In this document: positions 18,776-28,384 of the stretch, piece after piece | Numbering within the stretch: position 1 is the stretch's first letter | How the letters are laid out: each line of letters begins with the position of its first letter | Source: Symbiodinium natans | Taxonomy: Eukaryota > Sar > Dinophyceae > Suessiales > Symbiodiniaceae | Direction of reading: 5' to 3' | Length of the DNA: 45,169 bases | Assembly (NCBI GenBank): GCA_905221605.1 | Contig: CAJNDS010002184.1 | Location: forward strand, 560,001-605,169 | Notes under the pieces: model-generated | The model's input: only the letters and a program-made list of their open reading frames with translations | What the model was told of the DNA's origin: nothing | Databases searched by the model: none | Position numbers and translations under genes: made by a program

Positions 18776-18999
18776 GGCCAAAAGCCCGAGACTTTAAAGC
18801 CTGAATTTCTAGGGCTTGAGGGCCCTAGCGCTCCTTTCCGCAACCCTACAAACACTTTAAACCCCATGAACTCTCTAACCCCTATAAGCCGCCTGCAAAC
18901 CAGACCCCATGGGCCCCATAAACCCTAGAAACCCTACAGACCCTACAAACCCTACAAAACCCATAAACCCCAGAAACCCTAAAGCCAAGTGCCTAAAGC

Positions 19000-19350
19000 A
19001 TACACCCTAACCCTAACCCTAAAAAAAATAAAGAACTAACCCTGAAAACTAAAAACACCAAAAAGGAAACCCTTAAACAAACAACAACCTAAAACACTAA
19101 AAACTCTAAAGCTGCCCAAAACCCTAAAACCCTAAAACCCTAAAAACCCTCAAAACCCTAAACCCTAAAACCCTAAACCCTAAAAACCCTAAACACCCTA
19201 AAACCCTAAAATCCTAAAAGCCCTGAAGCCCTAAAAACCCTAAACACCCTAAACACCCTAAAGCCCTAAAAACTCTGAGAGCCCTAAAACCCCTACAAAA
19301 CCCAAAAAGCACCCTGAAAAAAAAAACCCTAACAAACCCTAAAAACCGTA
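19000..19350 (-). repeat. A-rich telomere-like array (CCCTAAAA and longer)
   Basis: About 350 bp in which the unit is stretched to CCCTAAAA or CCCTAAAAA with frequent point changes. This slippage-like variant is confined mainly to this block and to parts of 28.1-28.4 and 34.1-34.2 kb. The DNA at 18776-18999 contains CCCTAGAAA-like words but no gene. Confidence 0.9.
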
Positions 19351-19351
19351 A

Positions 19352-19441
19352 ACCTTCCTATGGTTCGCTCCTGCGGCTGGACCTCCACCTCCTCCTCAGG
19401 GGCCACTCGTGGAACCTCGCGCCTGGGACTTCTTATCGTGA
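19352..19441. other. Island with exon features on both strands, next to T10G12
   Basis: Minus strand: AGTCCCAG acceptor, open frame REVPRVAPEEEVEVQPQERT, and GGAAG|GTTTAC donor. Plus strand: pyrimidine-rich ACCTCCACCTCCTCCTCAG acceptor, short open frame GPLVEPRAWDFL, then GTGATT followed by ten T and twelve G. Both readings are credible and I cannot choose. The acidic peptide on minus would suit a linker. Confidence 0.4.
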
Positions 19442-19590
19442 TTTTTTTTTTGGGGGGGGGGGGAGAGTTTGGGGTTTAGGGTTTAGGGTTTAGGGTCTAG
19501 GGTCTAGGTCCAGGGTCTAGGGTTTAGGGTCTAGGGTTTTGGGGTTTAGGGTTTAGGGTTTTGGGGTGTTTATAGGGTTTTGGGGTGGTG
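19442..19590 (+). repeat. T10G12 run followed by TTTAGGG array
   Basis: Ten T then twelve G, then TTTAGGG and GTCTAGG variants to about 19590. Confidence 0.9.
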
Positions 19591-19697
19591 AGGGTTTGTT
19601 GTATTTGCGGCGCAGAAGCTGTGAAGGTGGGGCTGCAGACTCGGCTCGAAAGCGCCGTGACATGCGCCGCGCAGCTCTGGCCCGATTCTGGAGGGCC

Positions 19698-19826
19698 AAA
19701 ACCCTAAACCCTAAACCCTAAATCTTAAAACTTAAACCCTAAACCCCTAAACCCCTAAACCCCTAAACCCCTAAACCCCTAAACCCCTAAACCCCTAAAC
19801 CCCTAAACCCCTAAACCCTAAACCCA
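19698..19826 (-). repeat. CCCTAAA array with ten CCCCTAAA octamers
   Basis: The array begins as the heptamer and switches to CCCCTAAA for about ten consecutive units (19740-19815). It then ends as the heptamer, like the array at 29-199. Confidence 0.95.
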
Positions 19827-20117
19827 TGGTCGCCAGGCCAGTTCTCAAAGGGGGGTCCTGAGGGTGCCAGGATCAGGGGCCCACAGGGGTTTTAGGGGGT
19901 CTCAGAAAAGTCAGAAAGGGGACTGGAAAAAAAGGGCCAGAGCCTTGGGGTACTGCCGCGAGACAACAATTCGTTCAACAACTGTAGTTCAACAAAGGGC
20001 AGAGAAATCTTCTGCGCGTCCCACCTCAAGACTCGAATGTAGTCCTTTGCTCTTGTTGTGGGATGTCTTCTACCATGGCCCCTGATGGAGCGCAAAACTG
20101 ATAAACAAATCGGCTAA
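19827..20117. other. Unique DNA, short frames only
   Basis: Overlapping open frames of about 70 codons occur on both strands (19864-20095) but none has recognisable motifs or clear splice signals. No gene is called. Confidence 0.4.
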
Positions 20118-20407
20118 CGCCTAAACCCTAAACCCTAAACCCCAAACCCCAAACCCTAAACCCTAAACCCTAAACCCTACACCCTAGACCGCGCCAGAGT
20201 CTTCCCGGCCTGATCGGGGCAGACGCAGGACGGCGGCTGCGTGCCTGGCAGCTCCGGGGAAGCTTCGAAGGGGCGCCCTTTTTGTGCGCAGTTTAGGGTT
20301 AAGGCCCTAAACCCTGCACCCTAAACCCCCTAAACCCTAAACCTTGAACCCTGAACCCTAAACCCTAAACCCTAAACCCTACACCCTAAACCCTAAACCC
20401 TAAACCC
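20118..20407 (-). repeat. Two CCCTAAA arrays around an exon-like island
   Basis: Arrays at 20118-20188 and 20308-20407, both C-rich on the plus strand, with a brief TTTAGGG word at 20290-20299. Confidence 0.9.
20190..20244 (-). CDS. Exon-like fragment with Cys pair, telomeric donor
   Basis: On the minus strand CCCGGAGCTGCCAG is a possible acceptor. The frame reads TQPPSCVCPDQAGKTLA and ends GGCGCG|GTCTAG at the telomeric repeat. The open frame also extends upstream (GRPFEASPELPG), so the true acceptor may lie further back. The CVC pair could be metal-binding, but nothing more can be said. Confidence 0.4.
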
Positions 20408-21240
20408 GAACTAAATTCTGAGAATGTTGGGTTAGGATTTCGGGTGTGGGGTGTAGGCGTGCAGCTTCCTCAAAAGAAGGTTTTTGGTCAACAGAAACTT
20501 CGATAGAGAGTGGGAGTAGCGTGGGAGGGTGTATCTACGCTTGAAAGCCAATAAGGCTTCTTTTTGGTCCTGAAATCCTTAACCATAAACCCTAAGGGTT
20601 TCGATGAGGTACTTTTGGCCGGCTTATGGCATGGGGACGACTCATCGTTTGGACCACATGAACCCTAAAATGGAATCACATTCCCTGTGTTACCAAGGTG
20701 CACGAGCCTTAGCGGATGCCCCGATACGGCGGGTCCAACATTATGGGATGCAGAGGTCTATAGGGTTTGCCCTAAACCCTAAACCTCGCATAAAGACCTA
20801 AGCCCGGCGCCTGCTCAATTTGCCACATCTGCTTCTCGTGCCTTCGGGTGGCAAGGAGGGCATTTTAAGGGAGGGCGAAGTTGGAATGGTCGCGTAGTGT
20901 AGTAGCACGGGGAGTTAGGCGATTCTCTGCTTCAGGCACTGTTTGCCGGGGTCATGGCCAAAGTGAAAAGTAAACTATTCAAGCACCTTGTGTTCGCGAA
21001 CAAGCAATAAACGGCGCAAACAAGAAAGAAAAAAACAAAGAGAGCTCATGAATGCGTACTTCAAAGTTCGAAGGATTGAATGAGATTTGAGATGCCGGTT
21101 CTTGAAACCAGGAAACACAAGGACAGACGGACACCCTGTGCAAGCCACAGGGTACTTTGAGAAATGCGCGGAAGGAGCGCAGCTTGAAGTTCAACCTGAA
21201 GAAGAAAAATGTGCCCATATCGTATATACCTATTCCGACA
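20408..21240. other. Unique DNA, one plausible plus-strand coding segment
   Basis: At 20604-20760 the plus strand is open and reads, for example, YFWPAYGMGTTHRLDHMNPK and QGARALADAPIRRVQHYGMQ. The composition looks protein-like but I find no clear splice sites. The rest (20800-21240) has no supportable gene. Confidence 0.35.
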
Positions 21241-21560
21241 CCAACCCTAAACCCTAAACCCTAAACCCTAAACCCCTAAATCCTAAACCCTAAACCCTAA
21301 ACCCTAAACCCTAGCCCTTTTGGCCCGGGAGCTTACTTCTGACGAGAATTTAAAGGGTGAAGTATCGTTCATGAAAGGAGTGTGTCGATGCCAAGGGCGC
21401 CCTGGTTCCCTGATCCTGCAGGGTTTGGGGTAATAGGTTAGGGTCCACCTAGCCCTAAACCCTAATCCTAAACCCTAAACCCTAAACCCTAAACCCTGAA
21501 CCCTGAACCCTAAACCCTATACCCTATATAAACCCTCAGCCCTAAAGCCCTAAACCCTAA
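21241..21560 (-). repeat. Two CCCTAAA arrays
   Basis: Arrays at 21241-21315 and 21448-21560, separated by unique sequence. Confidence 0.9.
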
Positions 21561-21654
21561 CCCCCCAAAGTAACCCTTAAGATGCCCGAAATACACACCA
21601 AGGTACCCTTTACGGTCTTATCAAGGGTGGTGGTCTAGGATCCAGGGTCTAAGG

Positions 21655-21717
21655 TTACTGGCTCTTAGTGGGGAATGAGGGAATTCAGTAGTACCTCATT
21701 CCCTATGGGCCAGAAAG
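21655..21717. repeat. Small foldback, 10 bp perfect stem core
   Basis: GGGAATGAGG (21671-21680) pairs with CCTCATTCCC (21694-21703). Partial pairing extends outward (CTGGC / GCCAG). It lies in gene-free DNA (21561-21834). Confidence 0.7.
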
Positions 21718-21834
21718 TAACTTAGTTATCCATCATCATAGGGCAAATAAAGGTCAACGATTGGATTTGAGCCTGTATAGGTTGGGATGTTCCCCCTTAT
21801 ACTGACAGTCCTCAATCGGGATTAGAGTACCCTA

Positions 21835-22779
21835 TTGAAATCCCTGTTAAGGACTGTTAGAAAAGGGGGAACATCGGGGTTTCCCCGAAAAGGTTTTGAG
21901 GGACATTCCAAACTCGAGAAACGCTCCCACTATGTGGTTTGTCATTGGGGACGCAAAGGGAACTTTTTTCCACACTATTCCGGCTCCAAAACAAAGTTTT
22001 CCACACGAATTCTTGCACCCTCCAGACAGTTTTTCCACAGTGTCTGCGGGTCACAAATTCAATTTTTGCACACTCTTCGGCCTCCAAAGCAAAGTTTTCC
22101 ACACGAATCTATGGGTCTGGTGTGTGGAAGAAGTTGTGGAACAGATCGGGTGGCTTGCGGAAAACGTTGCGGAAACACTCTGGCAGTCTGCGGAAAGAGT
22201 TGTGCGAACACTTGGTGTGCGGAAAAAGTTGTGGAAAAACTGGGGCGGTGCACGAAGAAGTTTGTGGAACAACTCAGGCGTCTTGCAGAAACGAGTTGTG
22301 GAAAAACTCCGGTGGTTTGCGGAAAAGGTTGGGCAGAACCTGACGATTCTAAACTTACTTTCTGCCAGTGTCATAAAACTACTGTGAATGGAACACTTTT
22401 TCCACAACTTTTTCCGCACACGCGTCCTCCCGTGGTTTGTGGAAAAAACTGTGGAAAAGCTCGGCCGGTTTTGCGGAAAAAGTTGCGGACAAACTCGGCC
22501 GGCTTTGCAGAAAAAAGTTGTGGAAAAACTCGGCCGGTTTTGCGGAAAAAAATGTGGAACAACCCGGCCGGTTTTGCGGAAAAAGTTGTGAAAAACTCGG
22601 CAGGTTTTACGGAAAAAAAGTTGGACAATTTGGCCGGGCTTGCGGAAAATTGTGGAAACAAAGCAACAGCCTGTGGACGTGGAAAATGGCAGCTCAGCAT
22701 GTGGAAAGTGGCGGCTGGAGGCGTGAAAAAAACCAGTTCGGCAACACAAAGACCATGGATCTTTAGAGGCACGTTATAG
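21835..22779 (+). CDS. Repeat-encoded open frame, 314 codons, doubtful as a gene
   Basis: This is the longest open frame in the window. Its product is a degenerate repeat of the type CGKSCGK / GFAEKSCGK, rich in Cys, Gly and Lys, with no recognisable domain. A 232-codon frame is open on the opposite strand and several other frames are open too. That is expected if a GC-balanced repeat with a unit near a multiple of three lacks stops. I therefore regard it as a by-product of the repeat, but the Cys spacing is regular enough to test. Confidence 0.2.
   Translation: MKSLLRTVRKGGTSGFPRKGFEGHSKLEKRSHYVVCHWGRKGNFFPHYSGSKTKFSTRILAPSRQFFHSVCGSQIQFLHTLRPPKQSFPHESMGLVCGRSCGTDRVACGKRCGNTLAVCGKSCANTWCAEKVVEKLGRCTKKFVEQLRRLAETSCGKTPVVCGKGWAEPDDSKLTFCQCHKTTVNGTLFPQLFPHTRPPVVCGKNCGKARPVLRKKLRTNSAGFAEKSCGKTRPVLRKKMWNNPAGFAEKVVKNSAGFTEKKLDNLAGLAENCGNKATACGRGKWQLSMWKVAAGGVKKTSSATQRPWIFRGTL
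21950..22740 (+). repeat. Dispersed-to-tandem TGTGGAAAA/TGCGGAAAA repeat, partly inverted
   Basis: On the left (21967-22105) the motif is mainly TTTTCCACA on the plus strand. From about 22115 to 22740 it is TGTGGAAAA or TGCGGAAAA, more than 20 occurrences, with one inverted patch near 22397. Between 22440 and 22640 it settles into a tandem unit of roughly 33-36 bp that also contains ACTCGGCCGGTTTTGCGGA. The two orientations make the block a loose inverted repeat. No telomeric units occur inside it. Confidence 0.9.
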
Positions 22780-23128
22780 ACCCAAAATAGAGTTTAAAGA
22801 ACCTGTTGGGGGAACCCCCCGGCCCCCAATCCTAATGTATAGGGATTCTCATAACCCAAAAAGGTCAGGTGAAAAGGTAACCTACTCTACTACTCACTAC
22901 TTGCAGGCCCTCTTGACTTAGAAAGTAGGGTTAGGAAGGTGGACTATGGGGATCGTATGAGGGCTTCCAGAGCATACTAAGTAGACTTACTTACTGAATC
23001 AAAAGAGCTTCTAACACCCTAACTAAACCCTAAGCCCTAAACCCTGAACCCTGAACCCTAAACCCTAACCCTAAACCCTAAACCCTAAGCCCTAAACCCT
23101 AAACCCTAAACCCTAAACCCTAAACCCT
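22780..23128 (-). repeat. Unique DNA followed by CCCTAAA array
   Basis: 22780-23017 shows no gene. 23018-23128 is a CCCTAAA array of about 15 units with CCCTGAA and CCCTAAG variants. Confidence 0.85.
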
Positions 23129-23149
23129 ACTTACTAAGTAAGGTACGGT

Positions 23150-23236
23150 TAGGGTCCGAGCCTCTGTGGCGGCGGGGCCTCTCGGATCGCTCCCGCACTT
23201 TGGGGACGCGGGTGCGCCTCTTGCAATTCACAAGAG
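23150..23236 (-). other. GC-rich island between inverted arrays, possible exon
   Basis: The minus strand is open with a very basic peptide (NCKRRTRVPKVRERSERPRR), and the plus strand is open too. CTTGTGAATTGCAAG is a weak acceptor on minus. Strand and boundaries are uncertain. Confidence 0.3.
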
Positions 23237-23365
23237 GGTTTAGGGTTTAGGGATTAGGGTTTATAGGGTTTAAGGGATGGGGTTTATAGGGTTTATAGGG
23301 TTTACAGGGTTTATAGGGTTTATAGGGTTTTTTGGGCTTTACAGAGTTTATAGGGTTAAGGGTTT
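23233..23365 (+). repeat. TTTAGGG passing into TTTATAGGG nonamers
   Basis: A short telomeric start, then about eight units of GTTTATAGG, the same nonamer as at 9.12-9.33 kb. Confidence 0.85.
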
Positions 23366-24904
23366 ACCCTGTGAACCCTAAACGCGAAGCTGCAGCTTTG
23401 CTACACTCACCCACACACTGTGGCCTACAGGTTTTGCAGGCGTCTAGGGCTGCTAAACCTTATAAAGGCTGGGTGTGCAGGATTTATCGGGTATAGGGCT
23501 GGGGGGGGGGGGTCGCAGGCCCCATGCCCTGTGAACTGTTAAGTTTATAGGCCATAAGGCCCAAGGATCATTCGCAGGGGTCCCCCCGCAGTGATACGTA
23601 GAGTGTGCAAGCTACAAGTGTGGTAGCTATGCGTAGAAAGTAAAGAAGCCTCAACTTGAAACCCTAAACCCTATACTGACACAGTAAAGAGGCCTCAACC
23701 ACCATTCCTATAGCAGAAACAACCTTGAAAACCCATGTTGATCCCAAAAAGGGCAGGGCACCTCTACATGTCGGACGGGCGGTGGCGCCGGGTCCGGCAC
23801 GTCACCGTCGCCCCGGCGGCCCAAGGCGAACTCAACAAGCAGAGGCTATAATAGGGCTTAGGCTTGAGGGCTTAGGGATTGGAGCTTGGGGCTTATTTGT
23901 ACTTTATGTATGTATGTATGTATGCATATGTGAGTGTGGCTTTTAGGGCTTATGGGGAGACTCATTCTTAGGGTTTTGGAGTGTAAGCCAGGACAGAACG
24001 TGGGTCCCTCCTACAACATACATGATACCGACTGCAAAAAGTTCAAGAGGTTGACAGTAGCCTAGGAAGAGCATGCCGCCCCTATTGAGTTCATGGGGAT
24101 GTAATTACCTCTAACCCCCCCAATGGTAGTTCTGTCGTTGTTGTAGTGCCTAATTAAACCTATATAGCTTGACTACATACCACTTAAGGACGTAGATGTC
24201 AGTTCGGGGTCCTGTAAGATCGTCAAGAAAGAAGGGATACAATGTTCATCCGCTTGTAGTAGGGAAATTTGCGGTTCAGGGTTTAGGGTTTATTTCGGTT
24301 ATTTCTTTAACCATGAAATCAGCATCCCACTCCCCCCGAGAAGGAACAGCAACCAGGTGGTCGGGGACTGCCAGACTTCCCTAGCAATTTTAGGGTTTAG
24401 GGTCCAGGGTTGAGCGTTTATGGCCTCACACCCTCAAGCCACTCACTCCGAAAGCCCGGAATTGTGTCAAAACATGGCAGCCGAACTAACTCTGAACCTT
24501 GACCTCTAAACCCCTAAATACTTCCAACGCCCAAAAGCACTGACCCCTCAACACCCTAGAAGCCCTAAAGCCCTAAAAGCCCTAAAGACCAAAAACCTCA
24601 AAAGCAATTCAAAACCCCTAACCCTCTGCGATGAGCCCTCGAAAAGCCTTGGACCTGAAACCCTCTGGCCGCTGCCTTCCACAGCCAGGCAATGAAGCCT
24701 GCAAGGGTAAGGGTTGAGGGTGTAGGGTTTGGAGTTTAGGGTTTGGGGCAAGGAGGGGATTTGGGGGGTTTCGGGCTTTGGGGGCTCGAGAGAGAGAGAT
24801 TTTAGAGCTTTTGGGGTTTTGGGGCAGTATGGCGTTGGGGCGGAATCTTGGGGGTTTTAGGGCTTCAAGAATCTTAGGGTTTCCGGGGGGGGTCTGCCGG
24901 TGCT
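23366..24904. other. Mostly unique DNA, no gene called
   Basis: Contains a run of twelve G near 23501, a GTAT microsatellite (about 23903-23926), and short degenerate CCCTAAAG words at 24555-24590. A plus-strand frame at 23725-23850 is GC-rich and open (PKKGRAPLHVGRAVAPGPAR) but has no other support. Confidence 0.5.
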
Positions 24905-25219
24905 GTTCTGAACCCTAAACCCTAAACCCCAAACCCTAAACCCTAAACCCTAATCCCTAAACCCCAGTGATTTTCAGGGTCTCTAGGATGGCCCTAGAAA
25001 CCCTTGGACAAACATATTCCTAAGCAAGACCCTATTTGCGCCCCAATATGGGGAAATTACAAAAAACCCCTCAAGAATCTTACTAAACCCTAAGCCCTAA
25101 ACCCTAAACCCCAAACCCCAAACCCAAACCCTAAACCCTAAACCCTAAACCCTAAACCCTAAACCCTAAACCCTAAACCCTAAACCCTAAACCCTAAACC
25201 CTAAACCCTAAACCCTAAG
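24905..25219 (-). repeat. CCCTAAA arrays, second with about 17 units
   Basis: 24905-24966 is short. 25083-25219 is one of the longest clean arrays and forms an inverted pair with the TTTAGGG array at 25288-25357. Confidence 0.95.
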
Positions 25220-25287
25220 CCTGGCTGTTTGAAGGTTTTGGGGTAAGTCGGGTAAGTGCGTGTTGCTGAGGAAGCTTGGGGTCTCCT
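25220..25287 (+). promoter_or_regulatory. 68 bp island carrying two consensus 5' splice sites
   Basis: Between the inverted arrays the plus strand contains GGGGTAAGTCGGGTAAGTGCG with two GTAAGT motifs 10 bp apart. If the island is transcribed rightwards, a micro-exon of about 25 nt (after CCTAAG) could end here. No open-frame argument can be made at this size. Confidence 0.3.
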
Positions 25288-25357
25288 TAGGGTTTAGGGT
25301 TTAGGGTTTAGGGTTTAGGGTTTAGGGTTTAGGGTTTAGGGTTTAGGGTTTAGGGTC
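25288..25357 (+). repeat. TTTAGGG array, ten units
   Basis: A perfect heptamer array, the right arm of an inverted telomeric pair. The stretch 25358-25605 to the right is G-rich degenerate sequence and unique DNA without a gene. Confidence 0.95.
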
Positions 25358-25605
25358 AGGGGCTTAAGGGGTTTGAGTGGTTTTAGGGGCTTCAGGGCTT
25401 GAAGGTGTTTTAAGGGTGTTTTAAGGGTTTTTGAAGGGGCTTACGGGGTTCGGGTTGGGAATTCAGGGCGCTTTTGTAAGCATTTGGGGGCTTAAGGGCG
25501 TCACTTGAGACGCAGCTGTCTTTCCTGTTGGCCTGCCCTCCGGGCTTGGGACTTTGAATCTGTGTTTCATGCCTATTGGTCCGAGCCTTACAACTATAGG
25601 TCGTG

Positions 25606-25660
25606 CACCCTAAACCCTAAACCCTAAACCCTAAACCCTAAATCCTAAACCCTAAACCTA
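25606..25660 (-). repeat. CCCTAAA array left of exon-like island
   Basis: About seven units, the left partner of the TTTAGGG array that starts near 25799. Confidence 0.9.
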
Positions 25661-25693
25661 TTAAGGTTCAGGGCTTATAGGGTCAATTCTCAG

Positions 25694-25768
25694 GGGGCAT
25701 TTTGCGCCTTGGCCACTGGAGCCCTTGCTCTCGCTGCGCACGAGGGAGGCCCTGTCGAGCGCTCGGGC
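25694..25768 (+). CDS. Exon-like fragment, 25 codons, followed by T13G17
   Basis: GGTCAATTCTCAG is an acceptor ending at 25693. Exactly 25 codons follow in phase 0, including FCALATGALALAAHEGGPVE, a hydrophobic Ala-rich stretch that could be part of a membrane helix. The segment ends GGGC|GTTTTT, after which thirteen T and seventeen G precede a TTTAGGG array. No family is recognised. Confidence 0.4.
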
Positions 25769-25935
25769 GTTTTTTTTTTTTTGGGGGGGGGGGGGGGGGT
25801 AGGGTTTAGGGTTTAGGGTTTAGGGTTTAGGGGGTTTGGGCTGTTTTTCTGGGGTTTAGGGTTTAGGGGGTTTAGGTTGTTTTTCTGGGGTTTAGGGTTT
25901 AGGGGGTATAGGGTTTGGGGTTTGGGGCTGTATTT
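25769..25935 (+). repeat. T13G17 run and TTTAGGG/GGGGTTTAGG repeats
   Basis: After the T/G junction come TTTAGGG units and a duplicated phrase containing GTTTTTCTGGGGTTTAGGG (twice, about 25845 and 25882). Confidence 0.9.
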
Positions 25936-26136
25936 TAGGGGTTGTGGGGTTCAGGGCGTTGAGCGGCTCTGGCACATCGTGCCAGCTGAAATCCCAGTCA
26001 TAAATACCCTATACTACGAGAATCCCTTATTTTGGGTCCGTGAACCCTCAACCCTATCCGACTGCAATCCCGTGTTTTTGCAGTCATATCAACCCCCCAG
26101 GAAAACATAAACCGCTCCCTACAACCCTAGAGACCC

Positions 26137-26700
26137 TCAAGCCTTAAACCCCCGACACTCAGAGTGCAATGGGCTTTCGGTGTCTAGTGCTGGAAATTCC
26201 ACGGGCAAAGAATCCAACGGGCATTCTAAAAGTGCAGAGCTTACAGGGTTCGCAGGGCCAGGATTTAGGGTGCAACTACAAGGTTCAGAGCCTTCCAAGA
26301 CATGCCTCGACAGAGCATGCAGCTCATCCGTCGCGGAGCTTCCCCAGTGAACGCTAGGAGTTGCTGAGCAGTGATGAAGCGCGAACCGTTTCAAGATGTG
26401 AAGGGCGTCTTGTGACACCAAGATCATGTCGTGCTTGTACGGCAGGAACCGGAAGGGGACGTGCTTGAGCTACACTACCTGGACTCGCAGGACTTCTAGA
26501 ACATTCTTGCAGTGTCCTCGCTGAGGCATAAGGTCAGTTTGCCAAGGGCCGTAGATTGATTGATGGTCCCGCCATCGAAGGCAATCCCAAGGTGTGGGCA
26601 GCCCTCGTTCTTTCTTCTGCCAGAAGAAGAAGTCTTGGAAGAGACTGCTGCCTGCACTCATGGCAGTTCCCGACATGCGCTTCATCTCAAACTGAGTAGG
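26137..26700 (-). pseudogene. Long minus-strand open segment with one in-frame TAG
   Basis: From about 26700 down to 26137 the minus strand is open in a single frame except for one TAG at 26470-26472. The upstream half includes SSLFQDFFFWQKKERGLPTP and HCKNVLEVLRVQ. The downstream half includes LKHVPFRFLPYKHDMILVSQ and DALHILKRFALHHCSATP. The TAG is part of CCAG|GTAGTG, a possible 5' splice site. It may therefore be read as a broken gene, as an exon ending at that donor, or as a readthrough stop. The block is the largest telomere-free, natural-looking coding stretch in the left half. No family is recognised. Confidence 0.4.
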
Positions 26701-26762
26701 TCAATGCTGTAGTAGGGCCAGGCAGTGTGCACACAGGCCGCTGCTTCCAGGAAAGGACATTC

Positions 26763-27332
26763 CATGGCCTGCCCTGAACCCTAAACCCATGACCTGCCCT
26801 AAACTCTAAACCCTAAGCCATATAAACCCTAAACCCTAAACCCTAAACCCTAAACCCAGAAGCCCTAAACCCAAAAACCCAAAAACCCAAAAACCCAAAA
26901 ACCCTGTTTTTTTTCAAGCAGGCTGCTCGGAAGATGTGGGCCTAATGGGCACAAAGTTTAAGCTCCAAACCCAAATCGCAGAGTGTATATGGCCCCCGCC
27001 AGTAGCCCACATTCTCGTAAGGGTTTTGGGGTTTTGGGGTTTAGGGTTTGGGGTTTAGGGGTAGGGTTTTGAGGGAGTTGATTGCTTTGAATAAGGGAGC
27101 CCTAAACCCTAAACACTAAACCCTAAACCCTAAACCTAAACCCTAGAACCCCAAAAGGGCAAAAGGGCATCCCAGGGCTACTCAGCAAGCGAGTCCGGAG
27201 TCTTCGGGTTGCTCGACATAGGGACCATCATAAGGGAATACTATTGGTAATTATTCCCCTAAACCCTAAACCCTAAACCCTAAACCCTAAACCCTAAACC
27301 CCAAACCCCAAACCCTAAACCCTAAACCCTGT
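26763..27332. repeat. CCCTAAA and ACCCAAAA arrays, short TTTAGGG array
   Basis: CCCTAAA with ACCCAAAA variants lies at 26763-26905, TTTAGGG/TTTGGGG at 27018-27075, and CCCTAAA at 27098-27150 and 27258-27332. A small palindrome GGGAATA / TATTCCC lies at 27234-27257. No gene is seen. Confidence 0.85.
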
Positions 27333-27340
27333 ATTGAACG

Positions 27341-27475
27341 GGGTTTAGGGTTTAGGACCCTGGGTGGCTTGCGCGCTTTCGCGCAAGGAAAATCCCTTCG
27401 GGGCATGGCATTTGTCTTCTGCGGGAGATTCCTACGGGGCTCAGGGTTGGCAGGGTTAAGGGTCTACAGAGTGAA
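27341..27475. other. Island between arrays, strand unresolved
   Basis: A short TTTAGGG word is followed by GC-rich DNA open on both strands (plus: ARFRARKIPSGHGICLLREI). The splice signals are unclear. Confidence 0.25.
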
Positions 27476-27625
27476 CCCTACAGCCCTAAACCCCAAACCC
27501 CAAACACTGAACCCTAAACCCTAAACCCCAAACCCCAAACCCAAACCGCAAACCCTAAACCGCAAACCCTAAACCGCAAACCCTAAACCCCAAACCCTAA
27601 ACCCCAAACCCTAAACCCTAAACTA
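27476..27625 (-). repeat. CCCTAAA / CCGCAAA array
   Basis: The array includes a higher-order alternation of CCCTAAA with CCGCAAA (about 27540-27590), a local two-unit periodicity. Confidence 0.9.
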
Positions 27626-27635
27626 CGAGGCCTAC

Positions 27636-27694
27636 CCGGGGCGCCTCCTTTCGGGCGCAAGGGCAGCACTCATGGTCGGCCGCGTCGCAGGCGG
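27636..27694 (-). CDS. Exon-like fragment, Cys-rich, with good splice signals
   Basis: On the minus strand GCTGTGTCTGTGCCCAG is a strong acceptor. After two bases the exon reads ACDAADHECCPCARKEAPR, and it ends CCCCGG|GTAGGC. The CxxxxxxCCxC cluster with His could bind a metal, but no known finger is matched by eye. The exon leaves in phase 0. It is one of the best-supported islands, with both splice signals and a distinctive peptide. The next minus-strand coding-like DNA in the direction of transcription is at 26700-26137. Confidence 0.5.
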
Positions 27695-27699
27695 CTGGG

Positions 27700-28084
27700 C
27701 ACAGACACAGCGTTCGTCATGCCAAGGTTGGGTTAGGGCTTCGGTGGATGGGTTAGGGTTTCGGGGTTTTAGGGTTTATAGGGTTCGGGGGTTTAGAGGA
27801 ATTGTGAGTTGAAGGTTTAGTTTGGGTCGAGGTTTAAGGCTCACAGGCTGGAGACTTCAATTGTTACTCTGCGATTTGCGACAGCAGATGGAAGATGTTT
27901 GGCGCGGACGTCCAGCTAGTTCTCGGGCTTAGGGTTGAGAGTTTTGGGCTGGGCTTTCCCATCTTGTCAAGTTGCATCTCTCAATGTTGCAGGGCCTGAT
28001 GCAGTCGCATGACTCATGCCCTGGGCCGTAAAACGCGACCTTGACGCTGTTATCCAACAGCCTATAATTAGCCCTAAACTTTCA
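27700..28084. other. Unique DNA with scattered GGGTTTAGG words, no gene seen
   Basis: Imperfect telomeric words lie at 27725-27830. The remainder is unique with no supportable open frame. Confidence 0.5.
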
Positions 28085-28380
28085 AACCCCCCAAGACCCG
28101 AAACCACCAAAACCCTGAACCCTAAAACCCTACACCCCTAAAATCCTAAGCCTCAAAACCCCAAGATCCCCAAAACCCTACGAAAACCCTAAACCCCAAG
28201 ATCCCTAAAACCCTACGTAAGCCTGCCAAAACCCTTGAAGTCCCTGAAATCTCACTAACCCTACTAGCACCCTAGGAAGCCCTAACACCCTAAGCCCCAC
28301 ATCCCCACGAACACCCTTGTAGCACCCAAAAATCCTACGGAACAGCCTACTAACACACTAAACACCCTAACACCCTGAGC
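28085..28380 (-). repeat. Degenerate CCCTAAAA/CCCTACGA array
   Basis: About 300 bp of strongly diverged C-rich units (CCCTAAAA, CCCCAAG, CCCTACG). Confidence 0.8.
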
Positions 28381-28384
28381 CACA

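Noticed and set aside
21967-22700. TTTTCCACA repeats as bacterial DnaA boxes / replication origin
   Set aside because: The word fits the relaxed TTWTNCACA consensus, but the context is clearly eukaryotic, the spacing is that of a satellite, and no dnaA-type neighbours exist.
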